Both the position numbers and the translations under genes were made by a program. A stretch of 64,000 bases of DNA from CAZUYC01 sp964624475 (lineage in GTDB: Bacteria; Myxococcota_A; UBA9160; SMWR01): NCBI GenBank assembly GCA_964624475.1, contig CAZUYC010000035.1, positions 1 to 64,000 on the forward strand. Direction: 5' to 3'. Of this stretch, positions 18,036 to 26,866 are shown piece after piece. The notes under the pieces were generated by a model, which was not told where the DNA came from, did not search any database, and saw only the letters and a program-made list of their open reading frames with translations. Numbering within the stretch: the first letter of the stretch is position 1; each line of letters starts with the position of its first letter.

Positions 18036-19097
18036 GTGGAACATATTCGGCGGGGCTCAAAAAGTAAGACACCTTCGTTTCTCTCGACCGTAGCCTGCTC
18101 GGTGCTGGCTGTTCCTCTCACAGCTTGCATGTCAATTACCCCAGCCTCTAAGCCGATTCTAGAGCGAGCGACTCGGCCGGTCTTCGACGCGGTTTCAGTG
18201 GTGGGCCTCGGTTTCCGCGACGAGCGGCTTTCCAGCCGAACAGAAGCATCGGCCGTCGCCTACGGGTCATCAGTCGCGATCGCAAGCCTCGGCGGTATCA
18301 GTGGCAGTGCCGCGGGCAGTAGCTTCGGTAGTGCGGCGGGCTCATCTAGAACCTTCAAGTCCTTTGAGAACCGCGAACTCCAAGAACAGCTTCGCCACTC
18401 GTTGGAGGAATCAGGCATTACACGACGGGTGGTAGCGGATGCACCAATCAGAATCGAGGGGAGCTTCGGGGCCGAAGCAGACACGGGAGCGGGTCGTATC
18501 CTCTTCAACATTGTCAACACGATTCCGCTGCTGGGTATGTTCCCGTACCTCGGATCGACGCGCGCTATAGTGAACCTACGCGTCTATCACAACGATGAAC
18601 TTCTAGGTGCGTGGCAGGGTACCGGGAGGTCAAACTGGTCCAGATCCTTCCTTTTCACGCCAGGCTTCGCTCTCGGAGGCGAGATCACTGAGATACGCAA
18701 TCGCGCGATGGTAGTTGCGGGGCACCTCGCCGCTCGGGATGCGGTGGCCCAGATGGCTAACCACGCAGACCAGCTAGCAGGGATTCTTCGGCAGCGCGGG
18801 CCTGGGCCCTATGCGTCAGGGGATGCACCGGCCATGCATACACCCAAGAAGGAGACATCTCTGTGCGAGCACCGCTGGGCCACCGATAGAAGCCGGCGGG
18901 ATCGTTGCCTGAGAGAGCAGCGCGATGCCTTCAGGCGGCTGGGACCAACTATTGCACGTGTAAAGGCTTCTCCATCCGCCGAAGAATCAAAAGCGCTTCG
19001 CAGGTGCTACAGCACTGCGCAACTCGCGCACGGAACTGACTGGGAGATGCTCGAGAGCTGTTATCTGCCGCAGCCGGCTGCGCCTGCACGATACTAG
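18036..19097 (+). CDS. hypothetical lipoprotein, low G+C
   Basis: A 353-residue protein of unknown function starts at GTG 18036. The N-terminal signal ends in a lipobox, AVPLTAC (cysteine at about residue 31), so it should be lipidated and membrane-anchored. A Ser/Gly/Ala-rich stretch (GGISGSAAGSSFGSAAGSS) and an extracellular beta-rich region follow. The C-terminal ~80 residues contain four cysteines and many charged residues. G+C is clearly lower (high fifties by eye) than the ~72% around it, and codon use differs, which suggests acquisition from another source. The gene sits between a repeat-bearing gap and a duplicated methyltransferase fragment. Confidence 0.7.
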   Translation: MEHIRRGSKSKTPSFLSTVACSVLAVPLTACMSITPASKPILERATRPVFDAVSVVGLGFRDERLSSRTEASAVAYGSSVAIASLGGISGSAAGSSFGSAAGSSRTFKSFENRELQEQLRHSLEESGITRRVVADAPIRIEGSFGAEADTGAGRILFNIVNTIPLLGMFPYLGSTRAIVNLRVYHNDELLGAWQGTGRSNWSRSFLFTPGFALGGEITEIRNRAMVVAGHLAARDAVAQMANHADQLAGILRQRGPGPYASGDAPAMHTPKKETSLCEHRWATDRSRRDRCLREQRDAFRRLGPTIARVKASPSAEESKALRRCYSTAQLAHGTDWEMLESCYLPQPAAPARY

Positions 19098-19099
19098 AA

Positions 19100-19468
19100 C
19101 TAGGCGAGCACCGCCTCCAGCACGCAGAGCGTCGCCGCCGTCGGCACCACTCGCCGCAGGCGCAGTCCGGCGGCGGCGAAGAGATCCCGGAACTCGACGC
19201 GCGTGCGCTCCTTGCCGCGCAGCAGCGTGAACATGTTGAGGTCCATCAGCTTGCCGCGATCCGGAGCATTGCCCCGCGGAATCACATGATCGGCCACCAG
19301 CACGCGACCGCCGGGCGCCATCGCCCCGCGGCAGTGGCGCAGGATCTGTAGACAACGTTCGTCGTCCCAGTCGTGCGGGATGTACTTCATCAGGTAGCCG
19401 TCCGCGCCGGCCGGCACCGAGGCGAAGAAGTCGCCACCCACCACCTCGACGCGCTCGCGCACGCCCGG
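19100..19468 (-). pseudogene. duplicated 3' end of an O-methyltransferase gene
   Basis: This segment aligns without gaps to 24828-25196, about 95% identical, and carries the last ~120 codons of the intact O-methyltransferase there. The SAM/catalytic region HDWDDERCLQILRHC and VLVADHVIPRGN are retained, but the dimerisation domain and the GxGxG SAM loop are missing. Similarity ends abruptly at 19468. A GTG at 19462 could start a 120-residue product, but it would not be a working enzyme. Differences are concentrated in the last ~60 nt (C-terminus), suggesting time since duplication or a mosaic origin. Confidence 0.8.
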
Positions 19469-19763
19469 TCAACTCGGAGTTCGCGGGGCCCTGCGCGTTT
19501 CCGGCCACCAGGACGAGGGGCAGCGGCGCCCAAGCCCACCGAGCGGATCCCCAGGGAGTTATTGATGGTGCACCTGCTGCGGTGCCTGGGTGAACTGCGT
19601 CTGCTCGGACGCGGGTTCGCTTCCCGCCGCCTCCACCATTTCATCAGACGTCCAGAATCCATTGCTGCGGCTCAGGACCACGAGATCCCGAGCGCAAGGG
19701 TCTCGCGGTGGAGAAGGCAGCGCACCTCCTTCGCCTGCTCCGATGAATCAGATGAGATGGGCT
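19469..19763. other. no recognisable gene
   Basis: About 295 bases lie between the duplicated fragment and the DUF885 gene. On the minus strand short open stretches occur (for example PLPLVLVAGNAQGPANSEL), but no family is recognised and no start or ribosome binding site is convincing. It may be the residue of whatever gene the methyltransferase fragment recombined into. Confidence 0.4.
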
Positions 19764-21545
19764 CTACCCGGATCCGTCCTGCTTCACGCGCTCGATCCAG
19801 CGCTGCACACGCTGCTCCAGCACGTCGAGGGGCATCGCGCCCCGCAGCAGGACCTGGTCGTGGAAGGTGCGGATGTCGAAGGCCGGGCCGAGCTCCTGCT
19901 GCGCAAGGGCGCGGAGCTTCGCGATCTGTAGCTGGCCGATCTTGTACGCCAGCGCCTGTCCCGGCATCACGATGTAGCGGTCCACCTCCACCACGATGTC
20001 GTGGCCGTTCTTGGCCGCGTTCTCCTGGAAGAACTCGATCGCCTGCTCGCGACTCCAGCCCATCGCGTGGATTCCCGTGTCCACCACGAGCCGGATTGCC
20101 CGCCAGATCTCGTAGGTGAGCTGGCCGAACTTCGCGTAGGGGTCGCGGTAGAAGCCCATCTGGTCGCCGAGGCTCTCCGCGTACAGCCCCCAGCCCTCGC
20201 TGAAGGCGTTGTAGGAGCCGTACTTCAGCAGGTCGTGGATCCCCTCCAGCTCCTGCGCGAGTGCGATCTGGAGATGGTGCCCCGGCACGGCCTCGTGGAG
20301 GGAGAGAGCCTCCATCTCCCAGCTCGGCCGGGTCTTCAGGTCGTAGGTATTGGCGAAGAAGTAGCCGGGCCTCCCGGCCTCTAGCGAGCCCGGTTGAAAG
20401 TAGGCGGTCGGGGCCGACTTCGCCTCGAAGGCGGGCACCGGCTTCACGCCGTACGTCAGCCGGGGCAGGGTGCCGAACAGGTGCACCAGCTGCGGGTCTG
20501 CGCGTTTGCAGATGTCCCGATAGGCCGAGAGGAGCTCCTCTTCCGAATCGAAGTAGAAGCGGGGATCGGTCCGCAGGAACTCGCCGAACTCCGCGAGGCT
20601 GCCGTCGAAGCCCAGCTCCTTGATCAACCGCTGCATCTCCTTGCGGATACGCTCGACCTCCACCAGGCCGATCTCGTGAATCTGGTGCGGCGTGAGGTCC
20701 GTCGTGGTGTGGGAGCGGACGTTGAAGGCATACCACGCCTCTCCGTTGGGTAGCGCGAAGAGACTGATCGTTTCGCGAGCGCCGGGGATGTACTCCTCCT
20801 CCATGAATGCGAGCAGCTTGCGGTAGGCCGGGTACACGTCCGCCACGAGGATCCGCTCGGCTTCGCGGCGCAACGAGGCTCTCTTCTTGGCGGGAATCTC
20901 TTCCGGGATCTCCGCGAAGGGGCGCAGGAGTGGACTGTCGCCGGGATCGTCGGCGATGAGATCGCGCAGCTGCTGGGGCACGTCGCGCAGCGTGATGCGC
21001 GGGGTGGTGATGCCGCTGGCCAGGCCGGCCTCGAGCAGCGCGATGTTCTGCTCGAGCAGGGCCGGGACCGCGCGCAGGCGCTCCAGCATGTTCTCGAACT
21101 CCGCTGCCGTGCCAGCAGGCATCAGCTCCAGCAGATGAGCGACGTCCAGCTGAACGCCGGCCAACTGGTCGATCGCCAGGTATTCCGGATGGAACCGGAA
21201 GGCTTCGATCTCCTCGCGCAGACCCTTCACGACCAGCTCGTGGTCGAGACGCGCGTCGGCATCGAGCTCGGAGACTCCAAGGACTTCCAGCTCGCCTAGG
21301 AAGCCCCGTTGATCCTGCTGCCTTCCGGCGATCGCCGCACTCGAGTAGTCCGTCCAGCGGTCGTCGTGCCCAGGCACGCCGACATACGTCGCGAACTCCG
21401 GGTAGGAGGTCAGCTGCCAGTCCCAGATCCGATCGAAGATCTGGTAGAGCCGTTCCTGCTGGCTCGGCCTGGCTTCCGCAGCGGCAGCGTCGTGATCGAC
21501 CGCCGCGATCGCGATCGCGATCCCCAGCAACACCCGGTACTGCAC
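19764..21545 (-). CDS. DUF885 family secreted metal-dependent hydrolase
   Basis: This 593-residue protein starts at GTG 21545 after GGGGAGA. The N-terminal hydrophobic segment with an AAA cleavage region (residues ~1-23) suggests export. The DUF885 body carries the zinc-type motif LHEAVPGHHLQ (about residue 418) followed by the helical segment NAFSEGWGLYAESLG. The family is related to M2/M3-like metallopeptidases and includes many uncharacterised periplasmic proteins; a peptidase or amidase role is inferred. Length matches the family. It is divergent from the DUF1254 gene with ~310 bp between. Confidence 0.85.
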   Translation of the reverse strand: MQYRVLLGIAIAIAAVDHDAAAAEARPSQQERLYQIFDRIWDWQLTSYPEFATYVGVPGHDDRWTDYSSAAIAGRQQDQRGFLGELEVLGVSELDADARLDHELVVKGLREEIEAFRFHPEYLAIDQLAGVQLDVAHLLELMPAGTAAEFENMLERLRAVPALLEQNIALLEAGLASGITTPRITLRDVPQQLRDLIADDPGDSPLLRPFAEIPEEIPAKKRASLRREAERILVADVYPAYRKLLAFMEEEYIPGARETISLFALPNGEAWYAFNVRSHTTTDLTPHQIHEIGLVEVERIRKEMQRLIKELGFDGSLAEFGEFLRTDPRFYFDSEEELLSAYRDICKRADPQLVHLFGTLPRLTYGVKPVPAFEAKSAPTAYFQPGSLEAGRPGYFFANTYDLKTRPSWEMEALSLHEAVPGHHLQIALAQELEGIHDLLKYGSYNAFSEGWGLYAESLGDQMGFYRDPYAKFGQLTYEIWRAIRLVVDTGIHAMGWSREQAIEFFQENAAKNGHDIVVEVDRYIVMPGQALAYKIGQLQIAKLRALAQQELGPAFDIRTFHDQVLLRGAMPLDVLEQRVQRWIERVKQDGSG

Positions 21546-21858
21546 TCTGGTCTCCCCGCCCGGCGTCCGTCCCCGAAGACGATTGCCGGATCGTCTGGGC
21601 CATCGATACGTCGGATTCTACGGAATCAGCCCTCTCGACGCGCAGCGTGGGGGAGTCTACAGCGTTCGTCGGACCCATCCTTCCCGGGATCTGCCCGGAG
21701 ATACCGCGCGGTTGCGGACGAGGGCCGCCGCGGGCAGGTCCAGGTGTTGATCGCGAAGACCAGGGAGGCGATGATCTGACCCCACGGACGATCGCGCGGC
21801 GCGATGCGCTCGCAGGCGATCGGCATCGGAGCTCACGATTCCAGACAGGGGAGGAAGA
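21546..21858. promoter_or_regulatory. divergent promoter region, no motif assigned
   Basis: About 310 bases separate two divergent secreted-protein genes. Short frames here have no family match. Both flanking genes have ribosome binding sites at its edges (GGGGAGA for the minus gene, GGGGAGGAAG for the plus gene). No confident -35/-10 pair or operator is seen. Confidence 0.35.
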
Positions 21859-23274
21859 ATGCGGACGAACGCGCTGGGACTGACGGGCCTGGCCGTCCTC
21901 ACTCTGCTGGGCAGCGTGCCGAGCGAGGCCCACGCCAAGCTCGGCACGGGTGAGGTCGGGCAGATCGCCGAGGAGGCGTTCATCTACGGCTTCCCGATGG
22001 TCATGAACTACGCCGTGTTCTACGAGTACTTCGTCGACGAGGCCTCGCCGGAGTACAAGGCGCCGATCAACCAGCTCTACAACACGGCGCGCGTGTACAC
22101 GCCGAAGGACACGGCGATCGTGACGCCGAACAGCGACACCCCGTACTCGTTCGTCGCCATGGACCTTCGGGCGGAGCCCTTCGTGGTGTGCAACCCGGAG
22201 ATCGAGAAGGGCCGGTACTTCTCGGTGCAGCTCGTCGACATGTACACGTTCAACTACGGGTACGCGGGGAGTCGCACCACGGGCAACGGCGCGGCCTGTC
22301 ACATGATCGTCGGTCCCCGCTGGCAGGGCGAGAAGCCCGCAGGGATCGGCGAGGTCTTCCGGAGCGAGACGGAGTTCTCGTTCGCGATCATCCGCACGCA
22401 GCTCTTCGACCCGGCCGACATCGAGAACGTGAAGAAGATCCAGGCCGGGTACCGCGGCCAGACGCTCTCGAGTTTCCTGGGGAAGGCTGCGCCGCCTGCC
22501 GCTCCGGAGATCGCGTGGCCGAGGATCGACAAGCAGCGGGCGGATTCCGATCCCTTCGCCTACCTGAACTTCGTCCTGGCCTTCGCCCCCCCGACGGGAC
22601 CCGCCGAAGTCGAAGCGCCGCTGCGGGCCCGGTTCGCCAGGATCGGAATCGAGGCCGGCAAGCCGTTCGCGGTCGACGTGTTCACGCCGGAGCAGAAGGC
22701 GGAGCTGAAGGCGGGGATGAAGAGCGGGATCGAGAAGATCGAGCAGAAGGTCGGCGCCCTGGGAAGCGACGAGAACGGCTGGCGTGTCGCCACCAGCGGC
22801 TTCGGCGACCGGCAGCACTACGCCGGGGACTGGACGCTCCGCGCCGCCGCCGCCATGGCCGGGATCTACGGCAACGACGCCGCCGAGGCGTTGTATCCGC
22901 TGCTCGCCACCGACAGCGATGGGAAGAAGCCGGACGGCAGCACGGGTCGCTACACGCTGACCTTCCCGCCCGGCCAGCTGCCGCCCGTCCAGGCATTCTG
23001 GTCGGTGACGATGTACGACGGCAGGACGCAGCTCCTGATCGAGAACCCGATCCACCGCTACCTGATCAACTCGCCGATGCTGCCGGAGCTGAAGCAGAAC
23101 CCGGACGGCTCGCTCACCCTCTACGTCCAGAAGGACTCGCCGGGGAAGGACCAGGAGTCGAACTGGCTGCCGGCGCCGGATGGCCCGATCTACCTGGTGA
23201 TGCGCCTCTACAGGCCGAAGGAGGCCGCGCTGAAGGGATCGTGGAAGCCGCCCGCGGTGCAGCCGGCCCGCTGA
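21859..23274 (+). CDS. DUF1254/DUF1214 domain exported protein
   Basis: This 471-residue protein has a signal peptide ending near SEAHA (residue ~26). The DUF1254 half includes FIYGFPMVMNY, TPNSDTPYSFVAMDLRAEP and YFSVQLVDMYTFNYGYAGSR. The C-terminal DUF1214 half includes NPIHRYLINSP and LTLYVQKDSPG.....NWLPAP, the usual family ending. The ribosome binding site GGGGAGGAAG sits just before ATG 21859. The biochemical role of the family is not known; it is common in proteobacteria and actinobacteria. Complete. Confidence 0.9.
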   Translation: MRTNALGLTGLAVLTLLGSVPSEAHAKLGTGEVGQIAEEAFIYGFPMVMNYAVFYEYFVDEASPEYKAPINQLYNTARVYTPKDTAIVTPNSDTPYSFVAMDLRAEPFVVCNPEIEKGRYFSVQLVDMYTFNYGYAGSRTTGNGAACHMIVGPRWQGEKPAGIGEVFRSETEFSFAIIRTQLFDPADIENVKKIQAGYRGQTLSSFLGKAAPPAAPEIAWPRIDKQRADSDPFAYLNFVLAFAPPTGPAEVEAPLRARFARIGIEAGKPFAVDVFTPEQKAELKAGMKSGIEKIEQKVGALGSDENGWRVATSGFGDRQHYAGDWTLRAAAAMAGIYGNDAAEALYPLLATDSDGKKPDGSTGRYTLTFPPGQLPPVQAFWSVTMYDGRTQLLIENPIHRYLINSPMLPELKQNPDGSLTLYVQKDSPGKDQESNWLPAPDGPIYLVMRLYRPKEAALKGSWKPPAVQPAR

Positions 23275-23303
23275 GAGCTGCGCGGGAGGGGTCCGGCGCG
23301 CGG

Positions 23304-24332
23304 CTAGCGACGGCTCGGCGTCGTCCCGGACCGGCCCTGGGGCGTCCAGTCGCCGCCCAGACCGTCGGAGAGCAGCGTCAGGCGCTCGTTCACCGGGTAG
23401 GCGCGCGGGAACCAGCCGGCCCCCACGCGCGCGCCGCTGCGGATCTGCGCGAGGGCGCGCTGCAGATCGAGCAGGTCCGGGACGGCGAGCGCCGCCGCGC
23501 TCGTCGCGATGTCGGTGGCGTGGCCCCCGTGGATCGCGGCGCCGTCGGACAAGGTCCTCCCCAGCCGCTCCGCGCTCCACAGGTAGTCGGCCAGGCTCGA
23601 GCCGGGCAGAAAGGCGTAGAGCTCTCCCGGGTAGAGGAAGTCGCCCGAGAAGAGCAGGCCGCGCGTGCGGTCCAGCAGCGACGCGGATTCCGGGGTATGG
23701 CCCGGCGTGTGCCAGACCTCGAGCGCGCGTCCCCCGAGCTCGACGACGCTTCCCGGCGGCCACCATTCGTCGATCTCGATCGGGCGCGCCTCGATGCCTT
23801 CGAGCGCTCCGAGGTGCTGCGCGAAGCGGGGCCGCAGCACGCCGTCCGGAGCCTGCTCGCGCAGCGCCGGGAGGTCGATCAGCGCGACGCGCTCGAAGCC
23901 GCGTGCGCCGCCGACATGATCGTAGTGCAGATGCGAGGGCACGAAGGTGATCGGAAGCTCCGTGAGCGCGGCGACGACGGGGGCGAGCTCGCGCAGGCCG
24001 GGACCGGCGTCGAAGACCACGGCGCGCTCGCGCCCGGCGATCACGTAGCTCAGGTTCTGCTGCGCGTAGCGGGGCTCGCCGATCGCCCAGGTCGACTCGT
24101 CGAGCCGTTCGATGCTGTAGTAATCGTCGTGCCAGACGAGCCCGGGGCGGAGCGCCGGAGGCGGAGCGAGCGGCGCGGGCGCCTGGAGCCAGGCCTGGAG
24201 GCGCAGGAGCAGCAGGCGATGATCGACGGCGGTCCACAGCAGGGCCGCCCCGCCGAGCAGGGCCGCGGCGGCGGCGATCCCGCGTGCGAGCGGCCGGCCC
24301 CCGGGCCGGGCGGGAGCGAAGTCGTCGTCCAC
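23304..24332 (-). CDS. membrane-anchored MBL-fold metallohydrolase
   Basis: This 342-residue protein has one N-terminal transmembrane helix (about residues 18-40) and a metallo-beta-lactamase fold. Zinc ligands are SHLHYDHVGG, WHTPGHTPES, FSGDFLYPG and GGHATD. The catalytic domain is probably periplasmic. GTG 24332 is chosen because GGAGGG lies 6 nt upstream; GTG 24353 would add seven residues. The substrate is unknown. A quinone-reductase gene stub lies just upstream on the other strand, and the gene is convergent with the DUF1254 gene. Confidence 0.85.
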   Translation of the reverse strand: MDDDFAPARPGGRPLARGIAAAAALLGGAALLWTAVDHRLLLLRLQAWLQAPAPLAPPPALRPGLVWHDDYYSIERLDESTWAIGEPRYAQQNLSYVIAGRERAVVFDAGPGLRELAPVVAALTELPITFVPSHLHYDHVGGARGFERVALIDLPALREQAPDGVLRPRFAQHLGALEGIEARPIEIDEWWPPGSVVELGGRALEVWHTPGHTPESASLLDRTRGLLFSGDFLYPGELYAFLPGSSLADYLWSAERLGRTLSDGAAIHGGHATDIATSAAALAVPDLLDLQRALAQIRSGARVGAGWFPRAYPVNERLTLLSDGLGGDWTPQGRSGTTPSRR

Positions 24333-24374
24333 GAGGCACCCTCCGCGCTGCACGGCGACCCAGGGATGTAGAGC

Positions 24375-24500
24375 GTGAAGGCATTGCAGGTGACGCGCAA
24401 CGGACGCCCCGGCGAGGTCTTGCAGGTGATCGACGCGCCCACGCCCGAGCCCGGACCGGGCCAGGCTTCGGGCGCCGGTGTAGAGGAGGTGTGTCCATGA
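24375..24500 (+). pseudogene. stub of a quinone oxidoreductase / MDR-family gene
   Basis: GTG 24375 opens a 41-codon frame reading VKALQVTRNGRPGEVLQV then IDAPTPEPGPG. This is the typical N-terminus of a zinc-free medium-chain reductase (NADPH:quinone reductase type). Homology stops there, and the frame ends in TGA at 24498-24500, overlapping the ATG of the zinc-ribbon gene (ATGA). The rest of the reductase is missing. The overlap means the stub could now act as a translated leader for the next gene. Confidence 0.55.
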
Positions 24501-24811
24501 GTCTCCTGGGTAAGAAGTGCGCGCGCTGCGGCCGGGGCCGTACCCGACGCGAGTACGAGGGCCTGCCGACCTGCGAGGCCTGCGAGGAGACGATCGAGGC
24601 CAAGATCCAGGCGGCGAAGGAGCAGACGCGCCGCTGTCCGCGCGACGGCGACGAGATGGTCAAGGAGATCGTGCTCAGCCTGGTGATCGACCGCTGCCCT
24701 TCCTGCCGTGGCGTCTGGCTCGACGAGGGCGAGCTCGAGGAGATGCGCGCGACGATCGAGACCGGGCTCGCGCAGGCGCTCGTCCGCGGGATGGCGTTCC
24801 CACCCGGCTGA
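24497..24811 (+). CDS. TFIIB-type zinc-ribbon protein
   Basis: This 104-residue protein starts at ATG 24497 with GAGGAGGTG in front. The N-terminal CARCGRGRTRREYEGLPTCEAC is a first metal-binding module. The C-terminal CPRDGDEM ... DRCPSCRGVWLDEGELE is the zf-TFIIB domain (PF13453 type), about residues 53-84. Function is unknown; similar bacterial proteins are small soluble zinc-binding proteins. It is convergent with the O-methyltransferase gene, 16 bp apart. Confidence 0.85.
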   Translation: MSLLGKKCARCGRGRTRREYEGLPTCEACEETIEAKIQAAKEQTRRCPRDGDEMVKEIVLSLVIDRCPSCRGVWLDEGELEEMRATIETGLAQALVRGMAFPPG

Positions 24812-24827
24812 GCCGCGCGCCGGGCCG

Positions 24828-25892
24828 CTACGCACGCACCGCCTCCAGCACGCTGAGCGTCGATTCGGTCGGAACTACGCGCTGCAGGCGCAGTCCGGCG
24901 GCGGCGAAGAGGTCCCGGAACTCGACGCGCGTGCGCTCCTTGCCGCGCAGCAGCGTGAACATGTTGAGGTCCATCAGCTTGCCGCGATCCGGGGCATTGC
25001 CCCGCGGAATCACATGATCGGCCACCAGCACGCGACCGCCGGGCGCCATCGCCCCGCGGCAGTGGCGCAGGATCTGTAGACAACGTTCGTCGTCCCAGTC
25101 GTGCAGGATGTACTTCATCAGGTAGCCGTCCGCGCCGGCCGGCACGGAGGCGAAGAAGTCGCCGCCCACCACCTCGACGCGCTCGCGCACGCCCGGCGCG
25201 CTGATGAAACCGCGCTGGGCCGCGCCGGCCACCACCTGGGGCTGGTCGTAGAGCACGCCGCGCAGCTTCCCGTGGCGGCGCAGGATCGTCGCCAGCAGGT
25301 GACCGTGGGCACCGCCAACGTCGACGAGCCGCGTGAGCCGATCGAAGGGATAGGCGCGCGCGATCGCGGGGTTCTCGGTGCCGGAGATGCTCGCCATCGA
25401 GGCGGCGAAGACGCGCTCCTTCTCTGGATTGCGCTGGAGGTAGTCGAAGAACGGCATGCCGTGCACGCGCTCGAAGGCGGAGCCGCCGTCGCGCACGCCG
25501 TGCAGCAGGGCCCCCCAGGCGTTCCAGTTGTAGTCGTCGACCATCATGCGCGCGAAGTCGCGGAGCGAGTGCGGATGGTCGCTGCGCAGCGTCTGCGCCA
25601 GCGGCGTCATGCGGAAGCGACCCTTCGCGTCCTCCCGGAACACGCCCACGCTGGCCAGCGCGCGCAGCACGCGATGGAGCGCCCCCGGCTCGGCGCCGAC
25701 GCGCTTCGCCAGCGCCTCCGGCGTCAGCGGACCCTTCGCCAGCACGTCGGCCAGGTCGAGCTGCGCGGCGACGAAGACGAGCTGCGCGATCCAGTAGCCG
25801 TAGATGAGCGACAGCACGCCGGCCGGCGGAGGCCGCGCCTTGCGCACCTCCTTCCGCTTCGGCTTCGACCTCGGGCGACTTCGGGCGACCAT
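24828..25892 (-). CDS. SAM-dependent O-methyltransferase (hydroxyneurosporene type)
   Basis: This 354-residue enzyme has an N-terminal winged-helix dimerisation domain (about residues 25-110, QLDLADVLAKGPLTPEALA) and a Methyltransf_2 domain. The SAM loop is VDVGGAHGHLLATIL; the catalytic/SAM region is HDWDDERCLQILRHC; LVADHVIPRG follows. It resembles small-molecule O-methyltransferases of carotenoid and polyketide pathways; the acceptor is unknown. The Lys/Arg-rich first 20 residues may mean a later start. Its last 369 bp are duplicated at 19100-19468. An NmrA-like gene lies 39 bp upstream on the same strand. Confidence 0.88.
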   Translation of the reverse strand: MVARSRPRSKPKRKEVRKARPPPAGVLSLIYGYWIAQLVFVAAQLDLADVLAKGPLTPEALAKRVGAEPGALHRVLRALASVGVFREDAKGRFRMTPLAQTLRSDHPHSLRDFARMMVDDYNWNAWGALLHGVRDGGSAFERVHGMPFFDYLQRNPEKERVFAASMASISGTENPAIARAYPFDRLTRLVDVGGAHGHLLATILRRHGKLRGVLYDQPQVVAGAAQRGFISAPGVRERVEVVGGDFFASVPAGADGYLMKYILHDWDDERCLQILRHCRGAMAPGGRVLVADHVIPRGNAPDRGKLMDLNMFTLLRGKERTRVEFRDLFAAAGLRLQRVVPTESTLSVLEAVRA

Positions 25893-25931
25893 CGGAGCCT
25901 CCTCGATTCGGGACGGGCGCTACAGCATGAC

Positions 25932-26798
25932 TCATCCGATCGCGCCGAACGCAGCGGCGTGCTCGCGGAGGAACTCTCCGACCGAGCGGGGGGCACGCCC
26001 GGTGGTGCGCTCGACCGCGTCGGTCACCCGCGCTCCGCCGCCCCGCGCGAAGCAGGCGGCGAACGCGGCGAGCACCTCGGCGTGCCAGGCGGGCATGCCA
26101 TCGGCGACCATGCGGGCGCGCGCGGCCTCGGGCGTCAGCTCCAGCGTGCGGATCGCGCGGCCGAGCAGCGCCGAGAGCCGATCGGCGAGGCCAGCGTAGC
26201 TGAAGGCCTCGGGGCCCGTGACGGTGTAGGCGCAGCCGAAGTGCGCGTCGCCCGCGAGTGCCGCTGCGGCGCATTCCGCGACGTCGCGCGCGTCCACGCC
26301 GGCGATGGCCCCCGCGCCGCTCGTGCACGGCAGCACGCCCGGGCCCGCCACGAGCGGAGCCGCGCGCAGCAGGTTCTGGAAGAAGAAGTGCGGGCGCAGG
26401 TGGGTCCACGCCATGCCGGAGTTCTCGATCTGCTGCTCGGTCCGCGCGTGCCAACGCCCGCTCGCGACGGTCGAGTCGAGGGCCGTCGCGAGCCCCGAGA
26501 GCTTCACCACGTGCCGCACGCCGGCGCGCCGCGCGGCCTCGATGGCGTTGCCCTGAAGCTCCACCTGACTCGGATCGAGGGCGGAGGCGAGAAATACGCG
26601 CTCGACTCCCGCGAACGCGCGAGAGAGCGCTGCCGGGTCCTCTAGCTCGCCCTCCGCGACCTCGATCCCCAGCACCGCGAGCGGCGCGGCCTTCGCGGGA
26701 TCGCGCGCGAGCGCGCGCACGGACCGCCCGCTCCGTACGAGCAGACGTGCGACCTCCCCGCCCACCAGCCCCGTCGCGCCGATCACCAGCACGGTCAC
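25932..26798 (-). CDS. NmrA-like NAD(P)-binding protein
   Basis: This 288-residue Rossmann protein has the dinucleotide loop VLVIGATGLVGGEVARLLV at the N-terminus, RALARDPAKA for cofactor-phosphate binding, and VKLSG / WTHLRPHFFFQNLL in the substrate half. It is an atypical SDR of the NmrA/HSCARG-like group: NADP-binding quinone reductase or redox sensor. It is probably cotranscribed with the downstream O-methyltransferase, which fits a small-molecule modification pair. Confidence 0.85.
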   Translation of the reverse strand: MTVLVIGATGLVGGEVARLLVRSGRSVRALARDPAKAAPLAVLGIEVAEGELEDPAALSRAFAGVERVFLASALDPSQVELQGNAIEAARRAGVRHVVKLSGLATALDSTVASGRWHARTEQQIENSGMAWTHLRPHFFFQNLLRAAPLVAGPGVLPCTSGAGAIAGVDARDVAECAAAALAGDAHFGCAYTVTGPEAFSYAGLADRLSALLGRAIRTLELTPEAARARMVADGMPAWHAEVLAAFAACFARGGGARVTDAVERTTGRAPRSVGEFLREHAAAFGAIG

Positions 26799-26866
26799 CG
26801 CAGGAGGCTATCGGATCGGAAGGGTGGCAGTGGCAGTGTCGGCGCCCGAGCCTCGGCCTCACGAGG

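Noticed and set aside
22188..24371. A long plus-strand frame over the DUF1254 and MBL genes
   Set aside because: The DUF1254 and MBL proteins in other frames show complete family motifs. This frame shows none.
19672..26862. A minus-strand open frame of about 2400 codons
   Set aside because: It is a shadow across several well-supported genes on both strands, with Arg/Ala/Pro-rich content and no domain.
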